Shown one piece after another: positions 27,656 to 35,919 of a DNA stretch of 64,000 nucleotides. The stretch lies in NCBI RefSeq assembly GCF_000307875.1, contig NZ_AJLS01000115.1:62001-126000 (forward strand), read 5' to 3'. The translations under genes were made by a program, and so were the position numbers. Below the pieces are notes generated by a model, which did no database searches, was not told the DNA's origin, and saw only the letters and a list, made by a program, of their open reading frames with translations. Source of the stretch: Neobacillus bataviensis LMG 21833. GTDB lineage: Bacteria > Bacillota > Bacilli > Bacillales > Cytobacillaceae. The first letter of the stretch is position 1. Each line of letters begins with the position of its first letter.

Positions 27656-27743
27656 ATCTTCCCTCCCATTGCATCAGGGATTGTGACGCACTTTATAGTT
27701 CCATTTTAACATAAATATCCAATTATGGATACAAATAAAAAAT

Positions 27744-27756
27744 GGTGCCTGACACC
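27744..27756. repeat. dispersed repeat, class A (GGTGCCTGACACC)
   Basis: Single copy upstream of the PH-like membrane protein gene, preceded by AAAAAT and followed by AATTCTACTG. Confidence 0.85.
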
Positions 27757-27775
27757 AATTCTACTGTTTAGGCAG

Positions 27776-27825
27776 TAAAAAAAGAGACCCACCCAGGTTT
27801 GATTCCCAGGGTTAGGTCTCTTTTT
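27776..27825 (-). terminator. intrinsic terminator of the 3D-domain gene
   Basis: AAAAAGAGACC and GGTCTCTTTTT pair, with an inner ACCCAGG/CCAGGGT stem; T-rich on both sides, so it may work in both directions. Confidence 0.85.
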
Positions 27826-27850
27826 ACCATCCGTATGCGAAGCTAAGTTA

Positions 27851-28972
27851 CTAGTTCAATATTACGACTTTTACCGTTTTTCTGCCCCATGAATAGGCCG
27901 CTGCCTTTGTTGGCAAAAGTATGTCAATTCTGTGACCTTTAATGGCACCGCCTGTATCACCGGCAATAGCTACACCGTAGCCTTCTACCCATACTTTGCT
28001 GCCCATTGGAATAACAGATGGATCCACTGCAATCAATTTCATATTTGGATTGGCGGCAATATTGTAGCCAGCCGATGTAATGGTTCCGCCATCAAACGGA
28101 GTATATGCTGTTGCCGTAACATACATCTCTTTTCCATTTGTCGCAGCTCCGCTATTTTCTTGTGGAGGGGTTGATGAAACGGATACAGCGGCCACCCGCG
28201 CACTTGCAGCTTCTTGCTCTGCGCTAATACTCGCCTGTATATTTCTCATCTGGTTTTCAAGTCCGGACTTTTCCTTCTCGGCAAGCGCTACTTGCTGTGC
28301 AATTTGATTAAATTTTTCCTGCATTACAGTCAGGGATTGTTGACGTTTTTGCATATTTTGATCTAATGCTGCCTGCTGTGCAGCCAGCGCCTTCTGACCT
28401 TCTTCTAAAACTTTTTCTTGGCGGTCAATTTCTTCTTTATCTTTTTCAATCTGTTTAAGGTCTGCTTTTTGCGCTGTCAAAATATCTTTATCCGCATCCA
28501 TAAGCGTTGAAGCTGCGCTCGCACGCTGGATGAAATCTGAAATACTGTCAGATTCAAAGAATAGGTTCACGATCAGATTGACGTTGCTATTTTGCTGCAT
28601 GGCTACTGCCCGTTTTTTCATAATATCTTGGCGGGCGAGCATTTTGTCCTCAAGCACAACAATTTCTTCTTTTTTGGCTTCAATAAGTTTGTTCGTTTCA
28701 TCGATTTTCGCTTGAGACTTGGCCATTTCTTCTTTGTTCTTTGTAATCTCATTTAAAACAGATTCTAACTCTTGTTTAATATTTTGTATTTCTTTATTAA
28801 CCGATTGCTGTTCTTGTACCTTTTGCTCTACTAATCTATCTTTTTCTTGCAGCTGCTGCTGTGCATTATGTAGGGCATCGCTGTTGGATTGTGCATATGT
28901 AACCATTGAACCTGATACACATAACATCATGGTAAGTAACACGAGAATGATACGCTTTCTTGTCGTTTGCAT
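27851..28972 (-). CDS. secreted cell-wall protein, coiled coil plus 3D domain
   Basis: A 373-residue exported protein. Residues 1-27 form a signal peptide ending VTYAQ. About 30-250 is a long coiled coil of the PcsB/CwlO type, rich in Gln, Glu and Lys. About 280-373 is a 3D (Asp-Asp-Asp) domain with YVTATAYTPFDGG, IAVDPSVIPMG, AGDTGGAIKGHRIDI. 3D domains are catalytic in MltA-type lytic transglycosylases and in YocH/Rpf-like Firmicute proteins, so a wall hydrolase is likely. The gene is monocistronic with its own terminator. Regulation is not visible. Confidence 0.85.
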   Translation of the reverse strand: MQTTRKRIILVLLTMMLCVSGSMVTYAQSNSDALHNAQQQLQEKDRLVEQKVQEQQSVNKEIQNIKQELESVLNEITKNKEEMAKSQAKIDETNKLIEAKKEEIVVLEDKMLARQDIMKKRAVAMQQNSNVNLIVNLFFESDSISDFIQRASAASTLMDADKDILTAQKADLKQIEKDKEEIDRQEKVLEEGQKALAAQQAALDQNMQKRQQSLTVMQEKFNQIAQQVALAEKEKSGLENQMRNIQASISAEQEAASARVAAVSVSSTPPQENSGAATNGKEMYVTATAYTPFDGGTITSAGYNIAANPNMKLIAVDPSVIPMGSKVWVEGYGVAIAGDTGGAIKGHRIDILLPTKAAAYSWGRKTVKVVILN

Positions 28973-29103
28973 ACACTTTCTCCTTTCCTTAGTACCCTAT
29001 TTATATCAAAACAATGTACCAGTTATGTTACAAAAATATTAAATGTGTATCACATTTTGTCTTAATTGACGGAAAAGTGTCTATTCTGTGGCATAACACA
29101 AAG

Positions 29104-29116
29104 GGTGTCAGGCACC
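29104..29116. repeat. dispersed repeat, class A (GGTGTCAGGCACC)
   Basis: Copy on the opposite strand to that at 27744, in the gap between the 3D-domain gene and the Rpn remnant. CCGTGGACAG and CCACGGTGGAC repeats follow it. Confidence 0.85.
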
Positions 29117-29173
29117 ATCCGTGGACAGTAATCCTTCCACGGTGGACATTTCAGTTCGGGTTCCAGGGCATGC

Positions 29174-29212
29174 AAAAAGGCCCCGGTTGAATGGATCTTC
29201 CGGAGCCTTTTC
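29174..29212. terminator. intrinsic terminator behind the Rpn remnant
   Basis: AAAAAGGCCCCGG and CCGGAGCCTTTT pair around about 12 nt. T-rich flanks on both strands; downstream of the minus-strand remnant. Confidence 0.75.
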
Positions 29213-29274
29213 TTTGAAATAGAGTTTGGTAATTTTTTGTAAAGTTTGTGGAGTGTCGCGTTAAGCACCTTCCA

Positions 29275-29690
29275 TTAGATATCTCCTTCTAGCATTTTCT
29301 TCAGTTCCTCCGCCGAATAAGGAGTATATTTCGCCGCCTCATGTAGAGGTATTCCATTGGCTATTAGGCTTTTTACTACCTCTAAGATTCCAGTCTCCTT
29401 ACCTCTTTCCATACCTTCTTTTATACCTTCCTTTATCCCACTTTCCCGCGCGTCCTCCATCCTGCTCCGTTCATCCGACAGAGCCTTCTCACGCAGTTCG
29501 TATTCTCTCCTTGTTTCAGAATCTGCACTTAATCTAAGGAGCTTCTGTTCTGCCTTATTCACAATCACATCCATCCCCAAAACCTCCTTCAAAAAAACAT
29601 TGGAATATCATCTGTTAAAAATAATAGCCAGCGATGCAATGGATTATTCAAATCGTACGGAACTCTTCGAGAAATTCCGCAAACCTAAAT
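29275..29690 (-). pseudogene. decayed Rpn / PD-(D/E)XK nuclease-family transposase gene, 3' part
   Basis: The intact 3' frame (29275-29592, 105 codons) is the typical C-terminal tail of PD-(D/E)XK transposase/Rpn proteins: KAEQKLLRLSADSETRREYE, then ELREKALSDERSRM, a Glu/Gly heptad stretch, and ANGIPLHEAAKYT. Upstream, in another frame, LNNPLHRWLLFLTDDIPMFF is the conserved WL.FL segment. One added T in the T7 run at about 29593-29600 would join the two frames. A third frame before it reads FAEFLEEFRTI. The nuclease domain is missing. This is a frameshifted, truncated remnant. Confidence 0.7.
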
Positions 29691-29699
29691 CCAAAAATA

Positions 29700-30098
29700 T
29701 CATTCCTCCCCCAGTTTCTTCTCTTCTGCCACGATCTGCACTTTTTGCCGCTTGCCTGTCCTTGTTTTACGTAAAGGGGGAATCCTCAGTAAGGAAATCC
29801 TATTCCCTTCTTTAATAGCAAAATCAGCTAACACATCGAAAGCATCATCTTCCGTTAGCTCTCGATCCACTTCAACAACCGAAAGGGATCGTTCTTCAAG
29901 ATTAAACCGCACACTGCAACCACGAAAATAAAAGGAAATATTTGTGTCATCTTCTAGAGGGATGGATCGGTAGGGAGAGTTCTCAGTTGGTTTGGGTATT
30001 AGTTGGCCTTCTTCAAAAGAGTTGGTTTTGCATGTGATTTGTAATTCTTGGTTGTCGACCTTTTCTCCAATCAAAATGATGGAATTTGTATTGTTCAA
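29700..30098 (-). CDS. hypothetical protein, 132 residues
   Basis: I recognise no family. The start is TTG at 30098 with GGAGG eight bases upstream; longer in-frame ATGs lack such a site. The protein is soluble and acidic in the centre, with segments GEKVDNQELQITCKTNSFEE and VDRELTEDDAFDVLADFAI and a basic tail (PPLRKTRTGKRQK). It lies 120-200 bp ahead of an XRE regulator gene on the opposite strand and immediately upstream of the Rpn remnant. The pattern beta-rich then helical suggests a small compact fold, but no function can be given. Confidence 0.55.
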   Translation of the reverse strand: MNNTNSIILIGEKVDNQELQITCKTNSFEEGQLIPKPTENSPYRSIPLEDDTNISFYFRGCSVRFNLEERSLSVVEVDRELTEDDAFDVLADFAIKEGNRISLLRIPPLRKTRTGKRQKVQIVAEEKKLGEE

Positions 30099-30308
30099 AT
30101 AAAAAACCTCCATTAAATTACAAGTATCGACCATTATTATTCGACAATAATTTTCATTTTTCCTGCACACCCCACTTCCGTTATGGTTCCTTTTACCTAA
30201 TGTGCATGATTTTCACAACCACAAATGTGCACAACCGTCACATTTGGTCTTTGCATACTTTCAAACCGTTAAGTTAGAAACATCAATGTTATAACGGCGG
30301 TGAAAAGG

Positions 30309-30722
30309 ATGTCTTTATCGAAAAAATTAAAGGAACTGCGCGACAAGCAAAACTGGTCGCAGGAAACACTGGCTACCATGATGAACATGCACCGCTCAAC
30401 AGTTAGCCGGTATGAAACGGGAAAAGCGATACCAAATTATCAAACAGTGATTCGTTTTGCGGAAGTTTATCATGTAGAGAAGGAATACCTGGTGGAAGAG
30501 CTCGATCAGTTGCTGCCAAACGTAGAGGCACCCGGATTTGTGCTGAAGGAAAACCCGGAGGATCCGGATATTGGACTGATTATGAAGCTCATGGAACAGG
30601 AACCTGAATTAAAAAGAGCTCTTGTTGACCTCTCCCTTATCGGCCCGAGACGCAGGAGTTTTTACGCAGACGGTATTGTAAACTTTATTAAGTTAGATAA
30701 ACGGCATAAAGACAAAATGTAA
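30309..30722 (+). CDS. XRE-family helix-turn-helix regulator
   Basis: A 137-residue protein. The HTH_3 domain covers about 3-60: LSKKLKELRDKQNWSQETLA, MNMHRSTVSRYETGKAIPN. The remainder is a helical tail with PEDPDIGLIMKLMEQEPELK, reminiscent of small SinR/Xre-like regulators that dimerise through the C-terminus. ATG at 30309 has GGTGA at suitable spacing; a GTG three codons earlier is possible. It is divergent from the 132-residue hypothetical gene, which may be its target. A perfect terminator follows. Confidence 0.85.
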   Translation: MSLSKKLKELRDKQNWSQETLATMMNMHRSTVSRYETGKAIPNYQTVIRFAEVYHVEKEYLVEELDQLLPNVEAPGFVLKENPEDPDIGLIMKLMEQEPELKRALVDLSLIGPRRRSFYADGIVNFIKLDKRHKDKM

Positions 30723-30729
30723 CATCGAA

Positions 30730-30759
30730 GAAGCCGCTGACACTTTGTTCAGCGGCTTC
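30730..30759 (+). terminator. intrinsic terminator of the XRE gene
   Basis: GAAGCCGCTGA and TCAGCGGCTTC are perfectly complementary around eight bases, followed by CTTTTAAA. The stretch 30763-30970 shows nothing convincing beyond a small CCGGCAAGCGCTGCCGG palindrome. Confidence 0.9.
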
Positions 30760-30970
30760 CTTTTAAAAAAACAGGGGGGTTTTTTACAAGTTTCTCCTGC
30801 TCGCTGATTTTTATACATAGAATGTATAAAAAAAATCCGGCAAGCGCTGCCGGAATGGAAAAATGGAGATGATGACGGAGGGATGCTTGATTTTCTCTAA
30901 CAGCCGGATCCGGTTGCGAGGAAAGTTTTTCAAAAAAATAACTCTTGAAGCAGATCTGAGGCGTATTTTG

Positions 30971-31195
30971 TCAAAGGTGTATGGGAAATTTGTCTGCAGA
31001 TTCGTGTGGGTATCTGGAGTAGATATGAATGGGGCCTCTTTGCTTGTTCTCTAGTTGCCGCTCCCTTATGAGCCATTCCAATTGGCTGACGCGTTTCTGC
31101 AGGCTGTCGACATTTTTATTGGCCTTGCCCACCATTTTAATTAAGCTTTCCAGCAGCTGCTCTAGGTTATTGGCAGCGTCATCATTGATTTCCAA
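30971..31195 (-). CDS. small coiled-coil protein downstream of ssb
   Basis: A 74-residue product. The likely start is TTG at 31195, nine bases after GGAGG, inside the end of ssb; the two genes overlap by 14 bases. The sequence EINDDAANNLEQLLESLIKM then KANKNVDSLQKRVSQLEWLI is a predicted coiled coil, followed by a polar tail ending FPIHL. I know no family for it. Tight coupling to ssb suggests a partner role or simple co-transcription. Confidence 0.5.
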   Translation of the reverse strand: MEINDDAANNLEQLLESLIKMVGKANKNVDSLQKRVSQLEWLIRERQLENKQRGPIHIYSRYPHESADKFPIHL

Positions 31196-31556
31196 TTGGT
31201 ACTTCCTCCTTTTTTTGCTCGGGCATAGCATCCTGCGGCTTCGAGCCCAGGAAGCGAACCGTTTCAGCGACCACCTCTGTGACATACACCCTTTTGCCCT
31301 CTTTGTTATCGTAATGGCGGGTTTGTAGTCTACCGGTAATCCCGATCACCGACCCTTTTCGACAATAGGTGCACGTATTTTCTGCGGCTTTTCGCCAAAG
31401 TGTGCACGGAACGAAATCGGTCTCAATCTCACCATTATGGTTGCGAAAGTGGCGATTGACTGCCAGCATTATCTGTGACACGGCCGTTCCATCCGGCGTC
31501 TTTTTTAATTCAGGATCCCGCGTCAGCCGACCAACGAGTGTAACCTGGTTAATCAT
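31182..31556 (-). CDS. ssbB: single-stranded DNA-binding protein (SsbB/YwpH-like)
   Basis: A 124-residue OB-fold protein: MINQVTLVGRLTRDPELKKT at the start, FVPCTLWRKAAENTCTYCRK in the middle, TGRLQTRHYDN after it. It lacks the long Gly-rich acidic tail of the essential SsbA and ends PEQKKEEVPIGNQ. It is therefore the shorter paralogue that in B. subtilis (ssbB/ywpH) protects incoming DNA during transformation. The ssbB-ywpF adjacency is conserved. No clear ComK box (AAAA-N5-TTTT pair) was found upstream. Confidence 0.88.
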   Translation of the reverse strand: MINQVTLVGRLTRDPELKKTPDGTAVSQIMLAVNRHFRNHNGEIETDFVPCTLWRKAAENTCTYCRKGSVIGITGRLQTRHYDNKEGKRVYVTEVVAETVRFLGSKPQDAMPEQKKEEVPIGNQ

Positions 31557-31790
31557 TTTTTCAACTCCTTTTTCTTTGATGGTTCTATCATAGCTCCCGG
31601 GTTCGATCGTTGTAAAATGGCGATAATGCGTTTATCAGGGTGGTTTTTGTCAAATAATGCGGGTTATCACCCCCATTTTTGTCAAAAGAAAGGCTCCTTT
31701 TTCAAATTAGGCAGTTTCTGCAATTATTTTTCGACATTTGCTTTTCTTCCGCATATGTTATAATTTAGGAAAAATGAACAGGAGGCTGCT

Positions 31791-32222
31791 ATGAAATCAT
31801 TTAAGTTGTACTCATTGGATGTCGTGGGCGATGATTCTTCTGTCGAGGTGCCATTGGTGGATGGCTTGATTTTGAATAAGGAAGACGACCGCTCCACCTG
31901 GCTGCTTGAGGCGTATACAAACTTATCCCTCTATGATTATTTTAAAAAAATATCCGAGCAGAATCAGGATATTATTGTGGAAGCGGTGATTACGAAGAAG
32001 GAGAATGCCCCTGCCTATTTTCAAACGAAGATTTGTTCGCTGCTTAAATTTGAAAACTATATTAGCGTTTTGTTTGAAGGCCATTTGCGCCGCAATAAAA
32101 GTGATTATTCCGAGCTCCTGCTCGACAGCTTAATGCAAAAAGGGCTTGAAGGCGAAGCACTCCTGAAGGAATTCAAGGAAAAGATGAAGAGTAAGCCAAA
32201 AATTAAAGTGAAAAATCCGTAA
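31791..32222 (+). CDS. ywpF: YwpF family protein
   Basis: A 143-residue cytoplasmic protein matching YwpF in length and in its position divergent from ssbB. Segments: MKSFKLYSLDVVGDDSSVEV, DDRSTWLLEAYTNLSLYDYF, and the basic end KSKPKIKVKN. The ATG follows ACAGGAGG by seven bases. Function is unknown in the family. A weak inverted repeat with a T tract at about 32240-32280 may terminate it. Confidence 0.85.
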   Translation: MKSFKLYSLDVVGDDSSVEVPLVDGLILNKEDDRSTWLLEAYTNLSLYDYFKKISEQNQDIIVEAVITKKENAPAYFQTKICSLLKFENYISVLFEGHLRRNKSDYSELLLDSLMQKGLEGEALLKEFKEKMKSKPKIKVKNP

Positions 32223-32381
32223 ACGGGTTTGCTTGCACTTTCGACAAGGGTCATCGCCAGTCTTCGGGCTGGTTTTTTATTTTGGATGAAATTGGGGGAA
32301 TACTAACATTTTTGTTGATTTTCTGTCAACTCTTTGTGATATTAAGAGTATTGGTCAAATTTTCTTAAAGGGGGAAACGTG

Positions 32382-32648
32382 ATGAAAGGATCGTTTGGAC
32401 TTATAGTCGGTATTATTATTGCTATATTTTTATACCTAGATGCACCAAAGCACAATAAAAGTCGCTGGCTTTGGGCAATTTTAGGGTTTTTCTTTGGCCC
32501 GATTGCATTGGGAATTTACTTCATTCGAACAGGACGCAAAGTTCTGGGCTGGATTATCACCATCGTGGCCATATTGCTTTACATCATAATCATCGTCTCA
32601 ATTATTATATTAGTTGTGGCTCTAGTAGCAACCGGCGGCGAGTTCTAA
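32382..32648 (+). CDS. small membrane protein, 88 residues
   Basis: Helix 1 at about 4-19 (GSFGLIVGIIIAIFLYL), a basic turn (PKHNKSRWLW), helix 2 (AILGFFFGPIALGIYFI), RTGRK and a long final helix (WIITIVAILLYIIIIVSIII). The start is ATG at 32382, seven bases after AAAGGGG; GTG three bases earlier is an alternative. I recognise no specific family. It is followed by class A repeats, which form its terminator. Confidence 0.6.
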   Translation: MKGSFGLIVGIIIAIFLYLDAPKHNKSRWLWAILGFFFGPIALGIYFIRTGRKVLGWIITIVAILLYIIIIVSIIILVVALVATGGEF

Positions 32649-32670
32649 ACACCATGTACGTGGTGGAAAG

Positions 32671-32752
32671 GGTGTCAGGCACCATTAGAGCACTAGCCAC
32701 AGTCTATATGATAGAAAGGGTGTCAGGCACCGCATTAGCCTGACACCCTTTC
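32671..32752 (+). terminator. class A repeats forming a perfect terminator hairpin
   Basis: One copy of GGTGTCAGGCACC lies at 32671-32683. A second, at 32719-32731, is followed by its mirror image: AAAGGGTGTCAGGC and GCCTGACACCCTTT form a 14-bp perfect stem, with TCTTTTTATTC after it on the plus strand. Here the repeat family clearly works as an intrinsic terminator, for the small membrane protein and possibly for the converging lipoprotein gene. Confidence 0.8.
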
Positions 32753-32755
32753 TTT

Positions 32756-33094
32756 TTATTCGTCTTTTTTGTTTGCGTCATTCCGGTCGATGTCATCCTC
32801 GATGATGTCTTCACGTGGTGTATTGTTGTCTTTTCCAGGGTCTTTGTCTGTGTTCGTGTTTTTGTCTTCGGATTCTGGGTAGTGCCCATTGTTGTTTAAA
32901 TTATTGTTCGGAACCATGTTATCATTCAGGTTGTTGTTCCGATCGAGGTTGCCGTTTAAATCATTATCACCCGGTGTATTCATATTATTATTTGTTGGCG
33001 GCGGCGGATTTTGATCCTTATTATTGTTACAGCCAACGAGCAACACCGCAGATAGAACGGAACCCGCGAGTAATAAAAATAACTTTCTCTTCAA
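32756..33094 (-). CDS. Asn-rich low-complexity lipoprotein
   Basis: A 112-residue lipoprotein. The signal LKRKLFLLLAGSVLSAVLLVGC places the lipid cysteine near residue 22. The mature part is almost entirely Asn, Asp and Pro (for example NNNMNTPGDNDLNGNLDRNN), with an acidic, Lys-containing end, and is probably disordered. The start is TTG at 33094, eight bases after AAAGGGG. There is no known function; such tails occur in spore-coat and wall-associated lipoproteins. Confidence 0.65.
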   Translation of the reverse strand: MKRKLFLLLAGSVLSAVLLVGCNNNKDQNPPPPTNNNMNTPGDNDLNGNLDRNNNLNDNMVPNNNLNNNGHYPESEDKNTNTDKDPGKDNNTPREDIIEDDIDRNDANKKDE

Positions 33095-33184
33095 GCGAAA
33101 AGCCCCTTTCACCAATTAATTGACCAATGGTCTTTTTTTAGCTTCCCCAGTATAAACAAATTGTTGACAGGGACATTTTTCCAC

Positions 33185-33222
33185 AAAAAAAACGACCAAG
33201 ATCGGGATCCCAGTCGTTTTTT
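33185..33222 (-). terminator. intrinsic terminator of fabZ
   Basis: AAAAACGAC and GTCGTTTTTT pair around about 16 nt with a small inner GATCGGGATC; the T tract fits the minus strand. Confidence 0.8.
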
Positions 33223-33231
33223 CCAAACAAA

Positions 33232-33666
33232 TTATTCCTTTTTATCCCCTAACGCAAAAGTGATGTCTGCTTCGCACGCAACCTCGCCATCAACGGTCGC
33301 AACGGCTTTGCCTTTGCCAATTGGCCCGCGCACCCGCACCATTTCCACCTCAAGGCGAAGCTGGTCGCCCGGCTTCACTTGTCTTTTAAAGCGGCAATTG
33401 TCGATTCCTGCAAAAAAGGCTAAACGGCCGCGGTTTTCTTCTTTTTTCAAAACAGCGACTGCCCCAACCTGCGCAAGTGCCTCCACGATTAACACACCCG
33501 GCATCACAGGGTAATCCGGGAAGTGCCCATTGAAAAATTCCTCGTTGGCGGACACATTTTTAATTCCGACAGCTCGTTTTCCTTCTTCAACCTCCAAGAT
33601 GCGGTCTACCAATAAAAACGGATAACGGTGGGGAATAATTTCTTTAATTTGATCGATATCAAGCAT
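33232..33666 (-). CDS. fabZ: 3-hydroxyacyl-ACP dehydratase FabZ
   Basis: A 144-residue hot-dog-fold enzyme that removes water from (3R)-hydroxyacyl-ACP in fatty-acid elongation. The catalytic His lies in [14 protein letters not shown] and the catalytic Glu in VEALAQ. It begins [22 protein letters not shown] at 33666 is preceded by AGGAGG at seven to eight bases; the longer open frame is upstream noise. It lies downstream of mbl and the RpoB-like small protein gene, as in B. subtilis (ywpB). Confidence 0.95.
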   Translation of the reverse strand: MLDIDQIKEIIPHRYPFLLVDRILEVEEGKRAVGIKNVSANEEFFNGHFPDYPVMPGVLIVEALAQVGAVAVLKKEENRGRLAFFAGIDNCRFKRQVKPGDQLRLEVEMVRVRGPIGKGKAVATVDGEVACEADITFALGDKKE

Positions 33667-33774
33667 ATAATTAGTACCTCCTACTAGGAACAAGTATTTA
33701 TTCCTTATTCTACTATTAATGTTACACAAAAGGGAAGTGCAATCACGCCACTTCCCCATTTTTTCACTTTATCG

Positions 33775-34074
33775 CTATTTCTTATCCACCAGATCAAGCA
33801 CATGCGTCCATGTTGACTCTTTAAAAACATCTGCTATTTTCCCGCCGCCAAGCATGCCGTACCCCACAGCTGCTCCGGCCACCACACTGACAAAGATGAA
33901 AACAACCAAAAGCAGCAGACGAAGCCAAATGGGAATCAAGCGAATTCGAATGCGCTTATTTGGATTTGGCGCAGCATCGGCCTTTTCCACCTTAACCTGT
34001 TTATTTTGGTCAGCATCATGCTTATCTTTTTTATATTCCTCTCTCGTCCTTGCTTGCGTATTATCTACAGACAT
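33775..34074 (-). CDS. small membrane protein, EpuA / RNA-polymerase beta-like family
   Basis: A 99-residue protein. The N-terminal half is highly charged (REEYKKDKHDADQNKQVKVE), followed by basic RIRIRLIPIW and one membrane helix (LRLLLLVVFIFVSVVAGAAVGYG). It ends DVFKESTWTHVLDLVDKK. This is the PF11772-type protein that databases call DNA-directed RNA polymerase subunit beta, although it has no polymerase activity by itself. Its location between mbl and fabZ is typical. In B. subtilis flhO and flhP lie next to mbl; they are absent here. Confidence 0.8.
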   Translation of the reverse strand: MSVDNTQARTREEYKKDKHDADQNKQVKVEKADAAPNPNKRIRIRLIPIWLRLLLLVVFIFVSVVAGAAVGYGMLGGGKIADVFKESTWTHVLDLVDKK

Positions 34075-34279
34075 TCTTTATTCCCCTTTAACCGAATTCC
34101 CTTCGGATCACAAGTTTACTTCATATTATATCCTATTTATTTTATAAAAATTTCTTTGCAATAAGTCCATTTTCTCTATTATAAAAAATTATTCATTCTT
34201 ATACATTATTATTTTACAGAAAAAAGTCAATTCTTGCAAAAAAAGCGGGAATATTGACGAACTGAGGCAATTTCGGCCT

Positions 34280-34330
34280 AAAAAAAAGCCCAATGAACGA
34301 GGCGTGTTCTGCCTGCTTCATTAGACTTTC
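34280..34330 (-). terminator. intrinsic terminator of mbl
   Basis: AAAGTCTAATGAA and TTCATTGGGCTTT pair with an inner AGGC/GCCT and are followed by eight T on the minus strand. The rest of 34075-34375 is AT-rich and shows no gene. Confidence 0.75.
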
Positions 34331-34375
34331 TGTGTGGTAAGATGTCCTACGACCCAAATCAAGGAGCCAGAATAA

Positions 34376-35377
34376 TTACCCTAGCTTCCGATTCGGAATG
34401 CGGTCGATGTTATCCAGCATGATTCCGGTGCCGATAGCCACGCAGTCCATTGGGTTTTCCGCAACCAAAACTGGTACCTTCAGCTCTTCCGCAAGCAGCA
34501 TGTCAATTCCGTGCAGCAATGCTCCGCCGCCGGTTAAAATCACGCCGCGGTCAATGATGTCGGCTGAAAGCTCTGGTGGTGTGCGCTCAAGAACACTTTT
34601 TGCAGCCTGAACGATCACTGCAACCGATTCTCTTAATGCGCCTTCGATTTCTTCGGATCGAACCGTAATCGTGCGCGGCAGACCGCTCACCATGTCACGG
34701 CCGCGGATTTCCATTTCCTCCGAACGGGAACCTGGGAATACGGTGCCGATGTTGATTTTAATATTTTCGGACGTGCGCTCACCGATCAACAGCTTGTACT
34801 CGCGCTTGATGTAGTTGAGGATTTCCATGTCGAACTTGTCGCCAGCCATTTTGATAGAGGAAGAAGTCACGATATCGCCCATTGAAAGCACGGCAACGTC
34901 TGTCGTTCCTCCCCCGATGTCGACAACCATGTTTCCGCTCGGCTGGAAAATCTCCATCCCAGCACCGATTGCTGCCACTTTTGGTTCTTCTTCGAGGTAA
35001 ATCTTTTTGCCGCCGCTTTTTTCAGCAGCTTCCTTGATTGCCTTTTGCTCAACACTTGTGATGTTCGTTGGGCAGCAGATCAAGATACGCGGCTTCGATA
35101 AAAAGCCTTTTACGTTTAGTTTATTAATAAAATGCTTTAACATTGCTTCTGTTACGTCAAAGTCTGCGATGACGCCATCTTTAAGCGGACGGATCGCAAC
35201 AATGTTCCCAGGTGTACGGCCGACCATGCGGCGGGCTTCCTCACCTACTGCTAAAACACGGTTTGTATTTTTATCAATCGCCACGACGGAAGGTTCATTC
35301 AACACAATTCCACGGCCTTTTACGTGAATTAGCACGTTAGCCGTTCCTAAGTCAATTCCAATATCCCTTGCAAACAT
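34376..35377 (-). CDS. mbl: MreB-like rod-shape protein Mbl
   Basis: A 333-residue bacterial actin that guides the elongation machinery beneath the membrane. It begins MFARDIGIDLGTANVLIHVKG. Actin-fold motifs GEEARRMVGRTPGNI, DIGGGTTDVAVLS and LTGGGALLHGID bind ATP. ATG at 35377 has AGGAGG upstream, and the twelve preceding codons of the open frame are not needed. Immediately downstream of spoIIID, as in B. subtilis, where mbl has its own promoter. The residues favour Mbl over MreB. Confidence 0.95.
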   Translation of the reverse strand: MFARDIGIDLGTANVLIHVKGRGIVLNEPSVVAIDKNTNRVLAVGEEARRMVGRTPGNIVAIRPLKDGVIADFDVTEAMLKHFINKLNVKGFLSKPRILICCPTNITSVEQKAIKEAAEKSGGKKIYLEEEPKVAAIGAGMEIFQPSGNMVVDIGGGTTDVAVLSMGDIVTSSSIKMAGDKFDMEILNYIKREYKLLIGERTSENIKINIGTVFPGSRSEEMEIRGRDMVSGLPRTITVRSEEIEGALRESVAVIVQAAKSVLERTPPELSADIIDRGVILTGGGALLHGIDMLLAEELKVPVLVAENPMDCVAIGTGIMLDNIDRIPNRKLG

Positions 35378-35547
35378 TCTTTTTTCGTTCCTCCTTGGAG
35401 ACAAAATCCACATACATTTCCTAATTGTCTATTGTATCATATTCATTAAAATTTCCATAACGATAACTTAAAAATTCGTAGACTTTTGTGGAAATATGTC
35501 GGTCGAGGAGGAAAATTTTTTTAAAAGAAATGCGTTTGCAGAAAAAA

Positions 35548-35567
35548 GGCTGTTTATTTAACAGCCT
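35548..35567 (-). terminator. terminator overlapping the spoIIID stop codon
   Basis: AGGCTGTT and AACAGCCT pair; the 5' arm encodes the last residues of SpoIIID and the stop TAA lies in the loop. TTTTTTC follows on the minus strand. Confidence 0.8.
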
Positions 35568-35826
35568 CCCCTTCCTTTTCTTCTTTTTGATATTTCATTT
35601 TGGTCGCCTCTCCACCCCTGAGGTGACGGATCGATTTATGATAATCTAGAATTTCTTTCACTTCGTTTGCCAGCTCTGGATTAATTTCAGGAAGTCTCTC
35701 TGTTAGATCCTTATGGACTGTACTTTTGGATACGCCAAACTCCTTCGCAATCACGCGAACCGTTTTCCTCGTCTCCACGATATACTTTCCAATCTTGATA
35801 GTTCTCTCTTTGATGTAATCGTGCAC
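35554..35826 (-). CDS. spoIIID: sporulation transcription factor SpoIIID
   Basis: A 90-residue mother-cell regulator that modulates sigma-E and sigma-K genes. The HTH reads VRVIAKEFGVSKSTVHKDL, followed by the basic C-terminal helix SIRHLRGGEATKMKYQKE. The start is GTG at 35826 with GGGAGG upstream. It precedes mbl, the standard order. The upstream region carries two copies of a class A repeat variant. Confidence 0.96.
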   Translation of the reverse strand: MHDYIKERTIKIGKYIVETRKTVRVIAKEFGVSKSTVHKDLTERLPEINPELANEVKEILDYHKSIRHLRGGEATKMKYQKEEKEGEAVK

Positions 35827-35919
35827 ACTCTCGCCCTCCCTAATATGGATGTGAGTAGTGTGAAATGAGACCCGCTTATCACTTCGACGAATACTGCTTC
35901 CGCACAGTACTAATGCAGC

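Noticed and set aside
29062..29268. 68-codon minus-strand frame including MVPDT
   Set aside because: Crosses a class A repeat and a terminator hairpin; no ribosome site.
30863..31054. 63-codon plus-strand frame
   Set aside because: Overlaps the small gene after ssb on the other strand, and its composition is not protein-like.
31557..31790. ComK box upstream of ssbB
   Set aside because: AAAA and TTTT tracts exist, but the spacing does not fit AAAA-N5-TTTT.
33166..33180. TTGACA-like hexamer as a promoter near fabZ
   Set aside because: No matching -10 hexamer at proper spacing in either useful direction.
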